Source: Vogesella fluminis
GTDB taxonomy: Bacteria; Pseudomonadota; Gammaproteobacteria; Burkholderiales; Chromobacteriaceae
Assembly (NCBI RefSeq): GCF_014652335.1
Contig: NZ_BMYP01000003.1
Coordinates: 1,666 to 65,665 of the forward strand
Length of the DNA: 64,000 nucleotides
Direction: 5' to 3'
The translations under genes were made by a program, and so were the position numbers. The notes below the pieces were generated by a model, which saw only the letters and a program-made list of their open reading frames with translations, was not told where the DNA came from and ran no database searches. Of the stretch, positions 8,407 through 17,788 are shown piece by piece (positions within the stretch are counted from its first letter, which is position 1; the number at the start of each line of letters is the position of its first letter).

Positions 8407-10826
8407 TTATCCCGTTTGATCAGACGCAGGGCGTTGCCCACCACCAGCAAGGAGCTGAGCGCCATGCCGAGGCTGGCCAGCCACGGCGTGACCCAGCCGG
8501 CGATGGCCAGCGGCAGCGCCAGCAGATTATACAGCGCCGCCCACCACAGGTTCTGGCGGATGATGTGCATGGTGCGCTGCGCCAGCGCCAGCGTCGCCGG
8601 CAGGCGACCCAGCTCATCGTGGATCAGGATCAGGTCGCCGCTGGCGCGGGCGACATCGGTACCGCCGCCCATCGCCAGCGACACGTCGGCGCGCGCCAGC
8701 ACCGGCGCGTCGTTGACGCCGTCGCCTATCATCAGCACGCGGCGGCCCTGCAGCTGCAGCTGGCTGACGTAGGCCAGTTTGTCTTCCGGCGTGGCCGCGG
8801 CGCGCGCGTGATCCAGACCAAGGTTGGCCGCAAGGTGTTCGACCGCAGGCGCGGCGTCGCCGGACAGCAGGTGCAGGGTCAGGCCGCGGCGCTGCAGCTG
8901 CTGCACCACGGCGGCGGCCTCGGCGCGCGGCTGGTCGCCGATGGCGAACAGGGCGACGATCTCGTCGTCGTGGCCCAGCGCGATGCAGGTTGCCGCCGCC
9001 GGCCAGTTATCCGGAATGGCTGGCGCGCGGCTGCTGACGAACTCCGGCCGCCCCAGGCGCCAGACGGTGTCCCGCAGGCGGGCGCTGATGCCCTGGCCGG
9101 GGGTGTTGACTACGTCGCCCAGCGCCGGCAGCGGCGCCGCGTTGGCGGCCAGCAGTGCCCGTGCGATCGGGTGCTCGGAGCCGGATTCGATCGCCGCCGC
9201 CAGCGCCAGCGCGGCGCCGTTGTCGAGCGAGCCGAAGGTCTGTAGTTGCAATAGCTGCATGCGGCCGTGGGTGAGGGTGCCGGTCTTGTCAAACACCACG
9301 TCGCTGATTTTGCTCAGTGTTTCCAGTGCATGGCCGCGGGCGGTGAGCACGCCCAGCTGTGCCAGGTGGCCGGTGGCGGCGGTGAGCGCCGCCGGTGTCG
9401 CCAGCGACAGCGCGCAGGGGCAGGAGATCACCAGCACCGCGACGGTGATCCACAGCACGCGCGCCGGCTCGTACCAGTACCAGCCGGCGAAGGTGGCCAG
9501 CGCCACCAGCAGCAGCGCGGCGACAAACACGCTGGCGAAGCGGTCGGCCAGCAGCGCCAGGCGCGGTTTTTCCGCCAGCGCCTGGTCCAGCAGCCGCACG
9601 ATGCCGGCCAGCCGGGTGCCCTGGCCGATGCGGTTGACCTCGATCACCAGCGGGCTGGCGCTGTTGACGCTGCCGGCGACTACTTCCTCGCCGATGCGGC
9701 GCGCGACCGGCAGGCTCTCGCCGCTGAGCAGCGACTCGTCGATGCTGGACTGGCCGTCGCGGATGATGCCGTCGGCGGGAATGGTCTCGCCGGGCTTGAC
9801 CAGCAGCAGGTCGCCCAGCGCAAGGTTGGCCGCAGCCACCTCGCTGCTGTCGCGCGAGGCCGGCCAGTTGTCCAGGCGGTGGGCGAAGGCCGGCAGCAGC
9901 TTGACCAGCCGCTCGGTGGCCTCGCCGGTCTTGCGTCGTGCCACGCCTTCCAGGTAGCGCCCGCCCAGCAGCAGGAACACGAACATCGACACCGAGTCGA
10001 AGTAGATGCCGTGTTCGATGCGGTTGATCAGCGCCCAGAAGCTGGCGAAGAAGGCGGTGAGTATGCCGATGGTGACCGGGGTGTCCATGCCGGCGCGGCG
10101 TGTCTTCAGGTCGCGCCAGGTGGCGCGATAGAACGGAGTGGCGGAGTAGATCACCACCGGCACGGTCAGCACGAAGCTGGCCCAGTGCAGCAGCCACAGG
10201 TATTGCGCCTCGATCTCGCCGTCCGGCGCCATGTACACCGGCACCGCGTACATCATCACCTGCATCATCGACAGCCCGGCGACCCACAGCCGGTTCAGTG
10301 CCTGCTTGCGCTCCTTCTGGTGCAGTGCTTCCTGGCGCGAGGCGTCGTAGGGATGGGCGCGGTAGCCGATGGCGGCGATGGCTTCCAGGATGGCGGACAG
10401 CTGCAGCCGGCTGTTGTCCCAGCGTACGCGGGCGCGGTGGGTCGCGTAGTTGATGTCCACCGTCAGCACGCCGGGCAGGCGGCGCAGGTGCTGCTCGTTG
10501 AGCCAGACGCAGGCGGCGCAGGTAATGCCTTCCAGCATCAGCGCCGCTTCGCGGACCTGTCCGCTTTCGAGGTGGACGAAGCTTTTCTGCAGTTCGTCGT
10601 TGTCGTACAGCTGCATCTGTTGCAGCAGCTCGGCCGGCAACGCCTCGGCCTGGCGGCCGCCTTCGGTGCGGTGCTGGTAGTAATCGTCCAGCCCGGCGTC
10701 GATGATGGTCTGCGCCACGGCCTGGCAGCCGGCGCAGCAGGTTTGCTGGTGGAGTTGGCGGTAACGGACGGGGTAGTCGGCATCGGCGGGGACGGGAAGC
10801 CCGCAGTGGAAACAGGGTGCGCTCAT
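8403..10826 (-). CDS. ccoI: Copper-translocating P1B-type ATPase CcoI (FixI)
   Basis: Inner-membrane copper exporter that feeds cbb3-type oxidase assembly. The 807-residue protein has the CcoI/FixI N-terminal cysteine region (CFHCGLP, CCAGCQAVAQ), an HMA-like GITCAACVW metal site, and about eight membrane segments. It also has the SGES actuator motif (LLSGESLPV), the CPC transport motif (ISCPCALSLATP), the DKTGTLTHG phosphorylation site and GDGVNDAPVLA. It is followed by ccoS with ATGA overlap. The ccoNOQP structural genes are not in this window. Two exact 13-mer copies (8821-8833, 9822-9834) lie inside, encoding LAANLG and AAANLA. Confidence 0.95.
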   Translation of the reverse strand: MSAPCFHCGLPVPADADYPVRYRQLHQQTCCAGCQAVAQTIIDAGLDDYYQHRTEGGRQAEALPAELLQQMQLYDNDELQKSFVHLESGQVREAALMLEGITCAACVWLNEQHLRRLPGVLTVDINYATHRARVRWDNSRLQLSAILEAIAAIGYRAHPYDASRQEALHQKERKQALNRLWVAGLSMMQVMMYAVPVYMAPDGEIEAQYLWLLHWASFVLTVPVVIYSATPFYRATWRDLKTRRAGMDTPVTIGILTAFFASFWALINRIEHGIYFDSVSMFVFLLLGGRYLEGVARRKTGEATERLVKLLPAFAHRLDNWPASRDSSEVAAANLALGDLLLVKPGETIPADGIIRDGQSSIDESLLSGESLPVARRIGEEVVAGSVNSASPLVIEVNRIGQGTRLAGIVRLLDQALAEKPRLALLADRFASVFVAALLLVALATFAGWYWYEPARVLWITVAVLVISCPCALSLATPAALTAATGHLAQLGVLTARGHALETLSKISDVVFDKTGTLTHGRMQLLQLQTFGSLDNGAALALAAAIESGSEHPIARALLAANAAPLPALGDVVNTPGQGISARLRDTVWRLGRPEFVSSRAPAIPDNWPAAATCIALGHDDEIVALFAIGDQPRAEAAAVVQQLQRRGLTLHLLSGDAAPAVEHLAANLGLDHARAAATPEDKLAYVSQLQLQGRRVLMIGDGVNDAPVLARADVSLAMGGGTDVARASGDLILIHDELGRLPATLALAQRTMHIIRQNLWWAALYNLLALPLAIAGWVTPWLASLGMALSSLLVVGNALRLIKRDK

Positions 10827-10874
10827 GGCGTGCTATTGTAATGCAAGTGCACATGCTTAGCTTGCGGAGGGTCG

Positions 10875-11867
10875 ATGATGTCTATGCAGGCCGTGATTCA
10901 ACAGGCCCCGGGCGGGGTGGAAACGCTGGAACTGGCGTTGATCGAAAAACCGCAGCCGCAGCCGGGCCAGCTGCGGGTCAGGGTGTTGGCCGCCGGGGTG
11001 AACCGGGCGGATCTGGTGCAGCGCGAAGGGCATTATCCGCCGCCGCCGGGCGCGTCGCCGCTGCTGGGGCTGGAGGTGGCCGGCATTGTCGATGCCGTCA
11101 ACGGCCCGTCGCGCTTTCAGCAGGGCGATGCCGTGTTCGGGCTGGTGGCGGGCGGGGGCTATGCCGAATACGCGCTGCTGGACAGCGCGGTGGCGATTCC
11201 GAAGCCGGACTGGCTGAGCTGGGTCGAGGCCGCCAGCCTGCCGGAGGCGTGGATGACGGCGTGGCTGAACCTGGTCGAGCTGGCCGAGCTGCAGGAGGGC
11301 GAACGGGCGCTGATCCACGCCGGCGCCAGCGGTGTCGGCGCGGCGGCGATCCAGCTGGCCGGCCTGCTCGGCGCCGAGGTGGTGGCCAGCGCCGGCAGCG
11401 AGGAGAAACGCTGCTACTGCCAGTCGCTGGGCGCGATGCTGACCATTGATAGCCGGCAGCCAGGCTTTGCGGCCAACCTCAAGGCCGCCGGCGGTGTCGA
11501 CGTGATCCTCGATCCGGTGGGGGCGGCGCTGTTTGCCGACAATCTGGCCAGCCTGCGTGCCGACGGCCGGCTGCTGCTGATCGGGGTGCTGGGCGGCAGC
11601 AAGAGCGAGATCAATCTGGCGCAGCTACTGATGAAGCGCTTGCGGGTGCAGGGCTCGACCCTGCGCACCCAGCCGCTGGCGCGGCGCGCCCAGCTGGCGC
11701 AGGCGCTGGAAACGCAGGTGCTGCCGGCGCTGCAGTCCGGTCGCGCCTGCGTGACGCTGGACAGCAGCTATCCGCTGGCAGCGGTGGCCGAGGCGCACCA
11801 GTATCTGGCCGACAACCGCAATCTCGGCAAGGTGGTGCTGACGCTATTCCCTGTCACGGCAGCGTAA
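10875..11867 (+). CDS. NAD(P)H quinone oxidoreductase, PIG3/zinc-type MDR family
   Basis: About 330 residues of the medium-chain dehydrogenase superfamily: an N-terminal GroES-like half (AAGVNRADLVQREGHYPPPP, the PIG3/Qor subgroup signature) and a Rossmann half with HAGASGVGAAAIQLAGLLGA. It lacks catalytic-zinc cysteines, as expected for quinone oxidoreductases reducing quinones or enones with NADPH. Three ATGs (10875, 10878, 10884) follow GGAGG at 10866-10870; the second has the best spacing, so the exact start is uncertain by one to three codons. It is divergent from ccoI and ends before a strong terminator. Physiological substrate unknown. Confidence 0.88.
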   Translation: MMSMQAVIQQAPGGVETLELALIEKPQPQPGQLRVRVLAAGVNRADLVQREGHYPPPPGASPLLGLEVAGIVDAVNGPSRFQQGDAVFGLVAGGGYAEYALLDSAVAIPKPDWLSWVEAASLPEAWMTAWLNLVELAELQEGERALIHAGASGVGAAAIQLAGLLGAEVVASAGSEEKRCYCQSLGAMLTIDSRQPGFAANLKAAGGVDVILDPVGAALFADNLASLRADGRLLLIGVLGGSKSEINLAQLLMKRLRVQGSTLRTQPLARRAQLAQALETQVLPALQSGRACVTLDSSYPLAAVAEAHQYLADNRNLGKVVLTLFPVTAA

Positions 11868-11880
11868 TCTGGCGCCCCTA

Positions 11881-11895
11881 TGATGCAGTGCATCA
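11881..11895. promoter_or_regulatory. 15-bp inverted repeat between gene end and terminator
   Basis: TGATGCA, one central base, TGCATCA: a perfect dyad 14 bases after the quinone oxidoreductase stop. It could be an operator or simply part of the 3' UTR; no gene start is near on the plus strand. Confidence 0.3.
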
Positions 11896-11933
11896 GCAAA
11901 CGGTGTTCACTTTCTGCTGAATGGATAGGGGTG

Positions 11934-11968
11934 GGGGCAATCTTTGGACGGATTGCCCCGTTTTTTTT
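11934..11968 (+). terminator. Rho-independent terminator of the quinone oxidoreductase gene
   Basis: Nine-bp stem GGGGCAATC/GATTGCCCC with an 8-base loop, then G and eight T residues. Confidence 0.9.
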
Positions 11969-11970
11969 GC

Positions 11971-12834
11971 TCAGTCCTGTGTCGGCGCCAGCGCCTCGAT
12001 CAGCGCCACTTCCTGGGTGTAGCTCAGCTGTTGCAGCTGGCGCAGCAGCGCGGCGCCATCGACGCCGTGCTTGCGGTCCAGTTCGTCCTGCAATAGCCGG
12101 TTTTCCACCGCCAGCCACAGGCCGCGGCAGGATTCGGCGGATTCGAAGGTCACGCCGCGCAATACTTCGGCGATCAGCAGCAACTCCTCGTCGCTGAACT
12201 GGCGCGACAGCAGCGCCTGTTCGCGGCGGACGATCTCGGCGTAGCGCTCGCACATCTGCTGGATGCGCGCGTCCAGCGGCGGCTCGGCCGCGTGCTGCTC
12301 CAGCGCTTCGGCGTTGAACCAGGCGGCGGCGTCGAGGGTGACGGCGTCGGCGGCTTCCTGCCAGCTGTCGCGTAGCGCGGCGGCGAAGCGGGCGTCGTCG
12401 GCGAAGCTCAACTCCGGCCAGTCCATCGCAGGCGGCTGCTCGTGCTGCAGCAGGGCGTCGTTGGCCAGCAGCTCGCCATCCTCGCTGCAGCGGACCTCGG
12501 CACGCCAGCTGCCGGCCTCGCCGGTGGCGAGGTTGTCGACCAGCACCTCCAGATAGGGCAGGGCCAGCGGCTGGCCCTCGTCGGCGGTGACCAGGCGGAT
12601 GGCAATGTCGAACAGGACGCGTTTTTCCAGGCGCAGCAGCTGCAGGCCCTGGTCGTGGCGCAGCAGGCTGTAGTGGTCGCCGTGGTCGTAGACGGCGATG
12701 TCGTGCGGGTCGCGTGCGGCACGATACAGGCTGGCGCCCAACTCCCGGGCCATCTGGTTGATGTCCAGCGTCCCACTCGCAAAACGCTGCTGTTTGCCGG
12801 CATGAGTGTGCCAAAGCGCATTCCAGTCGTACAT
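11971..12834 (-). CDS. Conserved hypothetical protein, no recognised domain
   Basis: A 287-residue acidic, soluble-looking protein beginning MYDWNALWHTHAGKQQ. The ATG at 12834 follows AGAGGG at good spacing; an upstream in-frame ATG would add 18 residues without a ribosome site. No signal peptide or membrane span is seen. The C-terminal half is helix-rich (RIQQMCERYAEIVRREQALL, FSDEELLLIAEVLRGV) and an LLRLEKRVLFDIAIRLV stretch suggests a mixed fold in the middle. I do not recognise the family. It stands alone between convergent and divergent neighbours, next to typA but on the other strand. Confidence 0.75.
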   Translation of the reverse strand: MYDWNALWHTHAGKQQRFASGTLDINQMARELGASLYRAARDPHDIAVYDHGDHYSLLRHDQGLQLLRLEKRVLFDIAIRLVTADEGQPLALPYLEVLVDNLATGEAGSWRAEVRCSEDGELLANDALLQHEQPPAMDWPELSFADDARFAAALRDSWQEAADAVTLDAAAWFNAEALEQHAAEPPLDARIQQMCERYAEIVRREQALLSRQFSDEELLLIAEVLRGVTFESAESCRGLWLAVENRLLQDELDRKHGVDGAALLRQLQQLSYTQEVALIEALAPTQD

Positions 12835-12891
12835 TGTGTTGCCCTCTTGATGAAACGCCGCAAGTGTACCGAAATAAAGCCACCCCAAGCG

Positions 12892-12920
12892 GTGAACTGT
12901 AACCTTGTTTGTGCTATGAT
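12892..12920 (+). promoter_or_regulatory. Probable typA promoter
   Basis: A TATGAT -10 element (12915-12920) lies about 30 bases upstream of the typA ATG, with a weak GTGAAC at -35 (17-base spacing). Confidence 0.45.
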
Positions 12921-12950
12921 TCGCGCGACTTTTTAAAACTACGTGTTCCC

Positions 12951-14768
12951 ATGACCCGACAAATTCGTAACATCGCCATTATCGCCCACGTTGACCACGG
13001 CAAAACCACGCTGGTTGACCAGTTGCTGCGTCAATCCGGTACTTTCCGTGAAAACCAGCAAGTTGACGAACGTGTAATGGACTCCAACGATCTTGAAAAA
13101 GAGCGTGGCATTACCATTCTGTCCAAAAACACCGCCGTCGAGTACGAAGGTGTGCACATCAACATCGTTGACACCCCTGGTCACGCCGACTTCGGCGGCG
13201 AAGTAGAGCGCGTTCTGGGCATGGTGGATGGCGTACTGCTGCTGGTGGATGCCGTTGAAGGCCCGATGCCGCAAACCCGTTTCGTGACCAAGAAGGCACT
13301 GGCCCTGGGCCTGCGTCCTATCGTGGTGATCAACAAGGTAGACCGTCCGGGCGCACGTCCGGACTGGGTGGTAGACCAGACTTTCGACCTGTTCGACAAG
13401 CTGGGCGCCAACGACGAACAGATGGACTTCCCGGTGATCTACGCTTCCGGCCTGAACGGCTTTGCCAAGCTGGAACTGGAAGAAGTCTCCGACAACATGC
13501 GCCCGCTGTTCGAGACCGTGCTCAAGCACGTACCGACTCCGGCCGGCGATGCCGACGCCCCGCTGCAGTTCCAGATCTCCGCACTGGACTACTCGACCTA
13601 CACCGGCCGCATGGGTATCGGTCGCGTGCTGAACGGCCGCATCAAGCCGGGCCAGCAAGTGGTAGTCATGAACCACGAAGACCAGGTTGCTGCCGGTCGT
13701 ATCAACCAGGTACTGGGCTATCGCGGTCTGGAACGTGTACCGGTTGAAAGCGCCGAAGCGGGCGACATCATCATCATCTCCGGTATCGAAGACATCGGTA
13801 TCGGCGTGACCATCTGCGACAAGGACCAGCCGGTAGGCCTGCCGGTGCTGGGTGTGGACGAGCCGACCCTGACCATGGACTTTATGGTCAACTCCTCGCC
13901 ACTGGCCGGTACCGAAGGCAAGTTCGTGACTTCGCGCCAGATCCGCGATCGTCTGACCAAAGAGCTGCTGACCAACGTGGCACTGCGTGTCGAAGACACC
14001 GAAGACTCCGACGTGTTCCGCGTTTCCGGTCGTGGTGAACTGCACCTGACCATCCTGCTGGAAACCATGCGTCGTGAAGGCTTTGAAATCGCCGTGGCCA
14101 AGCCACGCGTGGTTTACAAGGACATCAACGGCGAGAAGTGCGAGCCGTACGAAAACCTGACCATCGACCTGGAAGACAACCACCAAGGCGGCGTGATGGA
14201 AGAAATCGGTCGTCGCCGTGGCGAACTGACCAATATGGAATCGGACGGCATGGGCCGTACCCGTCTGGAATACCATATTCCGGCACGTGGCCTGATCGGC
14301 TTCCAGTCCGACTTCATGACCATGACCCGCGGTACCGGCCTGATGAGCCACGTGTTTGACGACTACGCACCGGTGAAACCGGACATGCCAGGTCGTCACA
14401 ACGGCGTGCTGATCTCGCAGGAAAACGGCGACGCCGTGGCCTACGCACTGTGGAAGCTGGAAGACCGCGGCCGCATGTTCGTATCCCCGGGCGACAAGCT
14501 GTACGAAGGCATGATCATCGGTATCCACAGCCGCGACAACGACCTGGTGGTAAACCCGGTCAAGGGCAAGCAGCTGACCAACGTGCGTGCCTCCGGTACC
14601 GACGAAGCCGTGCGCCTGACCACCCCGATCAAGATGACTCTGGAATCGGCCGTGGAATTCATCGACGACGACGAACTGGTGGAAATCACGCCGAAGTCGA
14701 TCCGTATTCGCAAGCGTTTCCTGAACGAATCCGATCGTCGCCGCATGAACAAGGCTGCCGCCAACTAA
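12951..14768 (+). CDS. typA: Ribosome-associated translational GTPase TypA/BipA
   Basis: EF-G-like GTPase that binds the ribosome and supports 50S assembly and growth under stress or cold. The 605-residue product starts [20 protein letters not shown] (G1), with effector-region [20 protein letters not shown] (RGITI), [15 protein letters not shown] (G3) and [10 protein letters not shown] (G4). These are followed by EF-G II, III and V-like domains and the BipA C-terminal region ([20 protein letters not shown]). Codon choice is visibly more biased (many GTA, CGT, GAA) than neighbours, as in highly expressed genes. The ATG at 12951 is the conserved start; a frame extending to 12909 is non-homologous. 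It is followed at once by a terminator. Confidence 0.97.
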   Translation: MTRQIRNIAIIAHVDHGKTTLVDQLLRQSGTFRENQQVDERVMDSNDLEKERGITILSKNTAVEYEGVHINIVDTPGHADFGGEVERVLGMVDGVLLLVDAVEGPMPQTRFVTKKALALGLRPIVVINKVDRPGARPDWVVDQTFDLFDKLGANDEQMDFPVIYASGLNGFAKLELEEVSDNMRPLFETVLKHVPTPAGDADAPLQFQISALDYSTYTGRMGIGRVLNGRIKPGQQVVVMNHEDQVAAGRINQVLGYRGLERVPVESAEAGDIIIISGIEDIGIGVTICDKDQPVGLPVLGVDEPTLTMDFMVNSSPLAGTEGKFVTSRQIRDRLTKELLTNVALRVEDTEDSDVFRVSGRGELHLTILLETMRREGFEIAVAKPRVVYKDINGEKCEPYENLTIDLEDNHQGGVMEEIGRRRGELTNMESDGMGRTRLEYHIPARGLIGFQSDFMTMTRGTGLMSHVFDDYAPVKPDMPGRHNGVLISQENGDAVAYALWKLEDRGRMFVSPGDKLYEGMIIGIHSRDNDLVVNPVKGKQLTNVRASGTDEAVRLTTPIKMTLESAVEFIDDDELVEITPKSIRIRKRFLNESDRRRMNKAAAN

Positions 14769-14800
14769 TCGGCAGGCCGGAGCCGGCAACGGTTTCCGGC

Positions 14801-14837
14801 AAAACCGCCCGTCAGACCAGGTCTGGCGGGCGGTTTT
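14801..14837. terminator. Bidirectional terminator after typA
   Basis: AAAACCGCCCG...CGGGCGGTTTT hairpin of about 18 bp with one wobble pair; T-run on the plus strand, A-run on the left so it can serve both directions. Confidence 0.8.
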
Positions 14838-14842
14838 GCTGT

Positions 14843-14879
14843 GGCAAGGTTGGCCGCAAGGCTTGCGGCCAACCTTGCC
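14843..14879. repeat. Inverted pair of the dispersed 13-mer (typA-fliW)
   Basis: Exact copies at 14846-14858 (plus) and 14864-14876 (minus) extend to a perfect 18-bp inverted repeat around one central base. The pair sits between the typA terminator and the fliW stop, so convergent transcripts meet here. There is no T-run, so it is not a conventional intrinsic terminator. Confidence 0.9.
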
Positions 14880-14897
14880 CTGTGCCGGCGATCCGGC

Positions 14898-15338
14898 TCA
14901 GCGGTTGTGGAACACGATGTCGCAGGCAAGGCCGGTTTTCTGCAGCGCTTTCTGTGTCGCCAGATTGATGATCAGCGGGTTGCGGACATTGGCGCGCAGC
15001 TGCGACAGCGCCGGGTTGGCTTCGTCGCTCGGTGGCTCGCGGTAGATGGTCAGCAGGATGGCGGCGTCCTCCTGACGGCTCAGCGCCAGCGCCGCGACCT
15101 CGTTCTCGCTCAGCTCGATCTCGTAGCGGATGCCGAGTTTCTGCGGGTCGGTCACGCTGAACAGCACGTCGGGGTTGTCCAGCGACTGCATCCAGAATAC
15201 GTTGGGGCTGTCGCTGTCGGCCTCATGGAACAGCTTGAAGCGGGTGCAGTTCTCGAAGGCGGGCAGGCCGGCCTCGAAAGTGATGATGGTGTTTTCATCG
15301 ACTTCGACCTGGCCGAGCAGGCTGGAATTGAACAGCAT
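14898..15338 (-). CDS. fliW: Flagellar assembly factor FliW
   Basis: Cytosolic protein (146 aa) which in studied systems binds CsrA and flagellin and couples flagellin level to translation. Landmarks seen: LLGQVEVDENTIITFEAGLPAFENC near the N terminus (shortened here), FWMQSLDNPDVLFSVTDP and the C-terminal NVRNPLIINLATQKALQ. The ATG at 15338 follows GAGGAG with 8-base spacing; the longer open frame upstream is not family sequence. It stands alone: no flagellin, csrA or other flagellar gene is in this window, though two chemoreceptors are. Confidence 0.93.
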   Translation of the reverse strand: MLFNSSLLGQVEVDENTIITFEAGLPAFENCTRFKLFHEADSDSPNVFWMQSLDNPDVLFSVTDPQKLGIRYEIELSENEVAALALSRQEDAAILLTIYREPPSDEANPALSQLRANVRNPLIINLATQKALQKTGLACDIVFHNR

Positions 15339-15575
15339 GGTGCGTCTCCTCATGACATCGTGAACCGGCATTATGCAATAGCCGCGGGTATTGTTGGCTG
15401 ACAAATGTCAGTTGTATCGGGTGCGGCAGTTGCCAGTGGCCCGGCCGGCCGATACCCTGCAGTGCTGCTTGCAATCGGGGTGTGCCGGATGGCTCACCTG
15501 CATGAATCGCAACGGGCAATGCAATGAGCGGTCTCGCCGCTTCCGGCAGCCCCTCTCAACCGGAGCGTAATCCCG

Positions 15576-15791
15576 ATGTTGCAACAACTGTTTCGTTACT
15601 TGTGCGCGCGGCGGCCGCTGGCCATCGGCTGCATGATCATCGGCAGCCTGCTGTTCGTGCTGGCTTCTGCGCTGCAGCAAGCGGCGGCCGGCAGTGTGCC
15701 GCTGCTGCTGCTGTCCATCGTGCTGATGGTGCTGGGCGTGGCCGGCCAGATGCTGGGCCTTCTGGCGCTGATGCGCAGCGGAAAGCGCTAA
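15576..15791 (+). CDS. Small two-span membrane protein, unknown function
   Basis: 71 residues, MLQQLFRYLCARRPLAIGCM, with two strongly hydrophobic helices separated by a short linker and a basic C terminus (MRSGKR). A GGAG ribosome site lies about 14 bases upstream of the ATG, which is rather distant. No family recognised. The open frame, membrane profile and independent flanking signals make it a likely gene, not a shadow; the overlapping minus-strand frame is low-complexity. Confidence 0.6.
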   Translation: MLQQLFRYLCARRPLAIGCMIIGSLLFVLASALQQAAAGSVPLLLLSIVLMVLGVAGQMLGLLALMRSGKR

Positions 15792-15842
15792 AAATGCTAC
15801 AAAAACAGTAACTTGATGTCGCTGTTGTGTTGTGTGGCCGGC

Positions 15843-15871
15843 TTGACGCTGTGCGGCGCGGCGCGCATAAT
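15843..15871 (+). promoter_or_regulatory. Sigma-70 promoter
   Basis: TTGACG (15843-15848), 17-base spacer, CATAAT (15866-15871). Transcription would begin near 15878 and enter the hairpin at 15894-15920 before the gene at 15949. Confidence 0.65.
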
Positions 15872-15893
15872 CGCAGCGCAACAAAACATTCAT

Positions 15894-15920
15894 CAAAAGG
15901 CTCCGCGACGGAGCCTTTTG
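15894..15920 (+). terminator. 12-bp hairpin: terminator or leader attenuator
   Basis: Perfect stem CAAAAGGCTCCG/CGGAGCCTTTTG with a 3-base loop, then CTTTGGCTT. It may terminate the small membrane-protein gene upstream. Because it lies between a good promoter and the next ATG, it could also attenuate the downstream gene. Confidence 0.55.
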
Positions 15921-15948
15921 CTTTGGCTTGACTCCGGGATAATCAGAC

Positions 15949-16368
15949 ATGGATGCACAGGCGTTTCTGCTGCAGCTGGAAAGCAATACCCTGCCAGTGG
16001 CCGAGTTCAATCATCGTACCCACTTGCTGGCGGCATGGTCATACCGTCAGTTTTATCCGGCGCGCGAGGCGGCAGCCCGCTGCGCACGGGCCTTGTCACG
16101 TTATGCGATGGCGCAAGGTGCGGCGGATCAGTATCACCACACGCTGACCATGGCCAGCCTGACGCTGGTCTACGATCGTCTCGACACCATGCCGGAGTGC
16201 CTGGATAGCTGGCAGGATTTCGTTGCGGCCAACCCTGACCTGCTTGATGGCCTGCCGGCATTGTTGCGGCAGCATTATTCCGAACATAAACTCAACGGCG
16301 ACATCGCGCGTCGTGCTTTTGTCGAGCCTGACCTCGCCCCGCTACCGATGTCCTGTCTGTTGCACTGA
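15949..16368 (+). CDS. Conserved hypothetical protein with a histidine-rich NHRTHL motif
   Basis: 139 residues starting MDAQAFLLQLESNTLPVAEF, then FNHRTHLLAAWSY, a helical CARALSRYAMAQGAADQYHHTLTMASL stretch (shown in parts: DQYHHTLTMA), and a tail ending PLPMSCLLH. The paired H residues (NHRTH and YHHT) could coordinate a metal; this is inference. I associate it with a small uncharacterised family in proteobacteria but cannot name a function. It is preceded by a sigma-70 promoter and a hairpin and followed 19 bases later by trhP, so the two may be cotranscribed. A one-mismatch copy of the dispersed repeat (16224-16236) encodes part of VAANPD. Confidence 0.7.
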   Translation: MDAQAFLLQLESNTLPVAEFNHRTHLLAAWSYRQFYPAREAAARCARALSRYAMAQGAADQYHHTLTMASLTLVYDRLDTMPECLDSWQDFVAANPDLLDGLPALLRQHYSEHKLNGDIARRAFVEPDLAPLPMSCLLH

Positions 16369-16387
16369 ACCACTGAAGAAGCCCCCG

Positions 16388-17737
16388 ATGAAAGCTCCCG
16401 AGCTGTTACTGCCTGCCGGCACGCTGGACAAAATGCGTGCCGCCTACGATTTTGGTGCCGATGCGGTGTACGCCGGCCAGCCGCGCTATTCCCTGCGCGC
16501 ACGCAACAACGACTTCAAGCTGGAAGAGCTGCGCACCGGCATCGAGGAGGCGCACGCCCGCGGCAAGAAGCTGTTCGTGGCCAGCAATATCCTGCCGCAC
16601 AACAGCAAGATCAAGACCTATATGTCGGACATGGAGCCGGTGATCGAGATGAAGCCGGACGCGCTGATCATGGCCGACCCCGGCCTGATCATGATGGTGC
16701 GCGAACGTTGGCCGCATGTGCCCATCCACCTGTCGGTGCAGGCCAATACCACCAACTACATGGGGGTGAAGTTCTGGCAGAAGATGGGCGTGGAGCGCAT
16801 CATCCTGTCGCGCGAGCTGTCCCTCGACGAAATCGCCGAGATCCGCCAGCAGTGCCCGGACATGGAGCTGGAAGTGTTCGTGCACGGCGCGCTGTGCATT
16901 GCCTACTCCGGCCGCTGCCTGCTGTCCGGCTACTTCAACCACCGCGACCCGAACCAGGGCACCTGTACCAACGCCTGCCGCTGGGACTACAAGGTGCACG
17001 ACACCCAGGGCGACGACGCCGGTGACGTGAAGCCGCAGAAGATCGACTTCGACTTTGGCAAGGCGCTGGAAGAAGCCAACCAGAGTTTCTCGTCCTGCGG
17101 TAGCCAGCAGCGCCACCCGCTGGCCGACAAGACCTATTTGATCGAAGAAGCCAACCGCCCCGGCGAGCTGATGCCGATCATCGAGGATGAGCACGGCACC
17201 TACATCATGAACTCCAAGGACCTGCGCGCGGTGGAGCAGGTGGAGAAGCTGGTCAAGATCGGCGTCGATTCGCTGAAGATCGAAGGCCGCACCAAGAGCC
17301 TGTACTATGTGGCGCGCACCGCGCAGACCTACCGCCGCGCCATCGACGACGCCGTGGCTGGTCGTCCGTTCGACTACAGCCTGCTGGCCGAGCTGGAAGG
17401 CCTGGCCAACCGCGGCTACACCCCGGGCTTCCTCGAACGCCACCAGACGCAGGAACACCAGAACTACCTGTCCGGCCATTCCATTGCCAAGCAGAGCCAG
17501 TACGTCGGTGACGTGATGGAAGTGGACGCCGACGGCTGGGCGCTGATCGATGTGAAAAACCGCTTCGCCGTCGGCGACCGCGTGGAAATCATCCACCCGA
17601 GCGGCAACCGCACCGTGGAACTCACCGCGATGACCCGCAACGGCGAAGCCGCCAGCGTGGCGCCGGGCAACGGCGTGAAGGTGAAAATCCCCGGCATGGC
17701 CGGCATGGAGAGGGCGCTGCTGGCGCGCCTGTTCTGA
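16388..17737 (+). CDS. trhP: U32-family tRNA hydroxylation protein TrhP (YegQ)
   Basis: Peptidase-U32-family protein required, in E. coli, for prephenate-dependent hydroxylation of uridine 34 to ho5U/cmo5U precursors in tRNA. The 449-residue product starts MKAPELLLPAGTLDKMRAAY and contains DFGADAVYAGQPRYSLRARN, the U32 signature region EVFVHGALCIAYSGRCLLSG and the cysteine cluster TCTNACRWDY with further cysteine at SFSSCG, candidate Fe-S ligands in this family. The ATG at 16388 gives the family length; the open frame further upstream overlaps the preceding gene and is not homologous. An inverted repeat pair follows the stop. Confidence 0.92.
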   Translation: MKAPELLLPAGTLDKMRAAYDFGADAVYAGQPRYSLRARNNDFKLEELRTGIEEAHARGKKLFVASNILPHNSKIKTYMSDMEPVIEMKPDALIMADPGLIMMVRERWPHVPIHLSVQANTTNYMGVKFWQKMGVERIILSRELSLDEIAEIRQQCPDMELEVFVHGALCIAYSGRCLLSGYFNHRDPNQGTCTNACRWDYKVHDTQGDDAGDVKPQKIDFDFGKALEEANQSFSSCGSQQRHPLADKTYLIEEANRPGELMPIIEDEHGTYIMNSKDLRAVEQVEKLVKIGVDSLKIEGRTKSLYYVARTAQTYRRAIDDAVAGRPFDYSLLAELEGLANRGYTPGFLERHQTQEHQNYLSGHSIAKQSQYVGDVMEVDADGWALIDVKNRFAVGDRVEIIHPSGNRTVELTAMTRNGEAASVAPGNGVKVKIPGMAGMERALLARLF

Positions 17738-17753
17738 GCCGTATCCCCGCCGT

Positions 17754-17788
17754 TGCGGCCAACCTTTGTGGTGCAAAGGTTGGCCGCA
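17754..17788. repeat. Inverted pair of the dispersed 13-mer (trhP-argS)
   Basis: Exact copies at 17754-17766 (minus) and 17776-17788 (plus) form a 15-bp stem with a 5-base loop between trhP and argS. The right copy supplies a TTGGCC at the -35 position of the argS promoter. Confidence 0.92.

Noticed and set aside
12939-14789. 616-residue minus-strand open frame
   Set aside because: Antisense of typA with no recognisable domain and no start signal.
15408-16010. 200-residue minus-strand open frame
   Set aside because: His/Gln/Arg-rich and antisense to two better supported plus-strand genes, a promoter and a hairpin.
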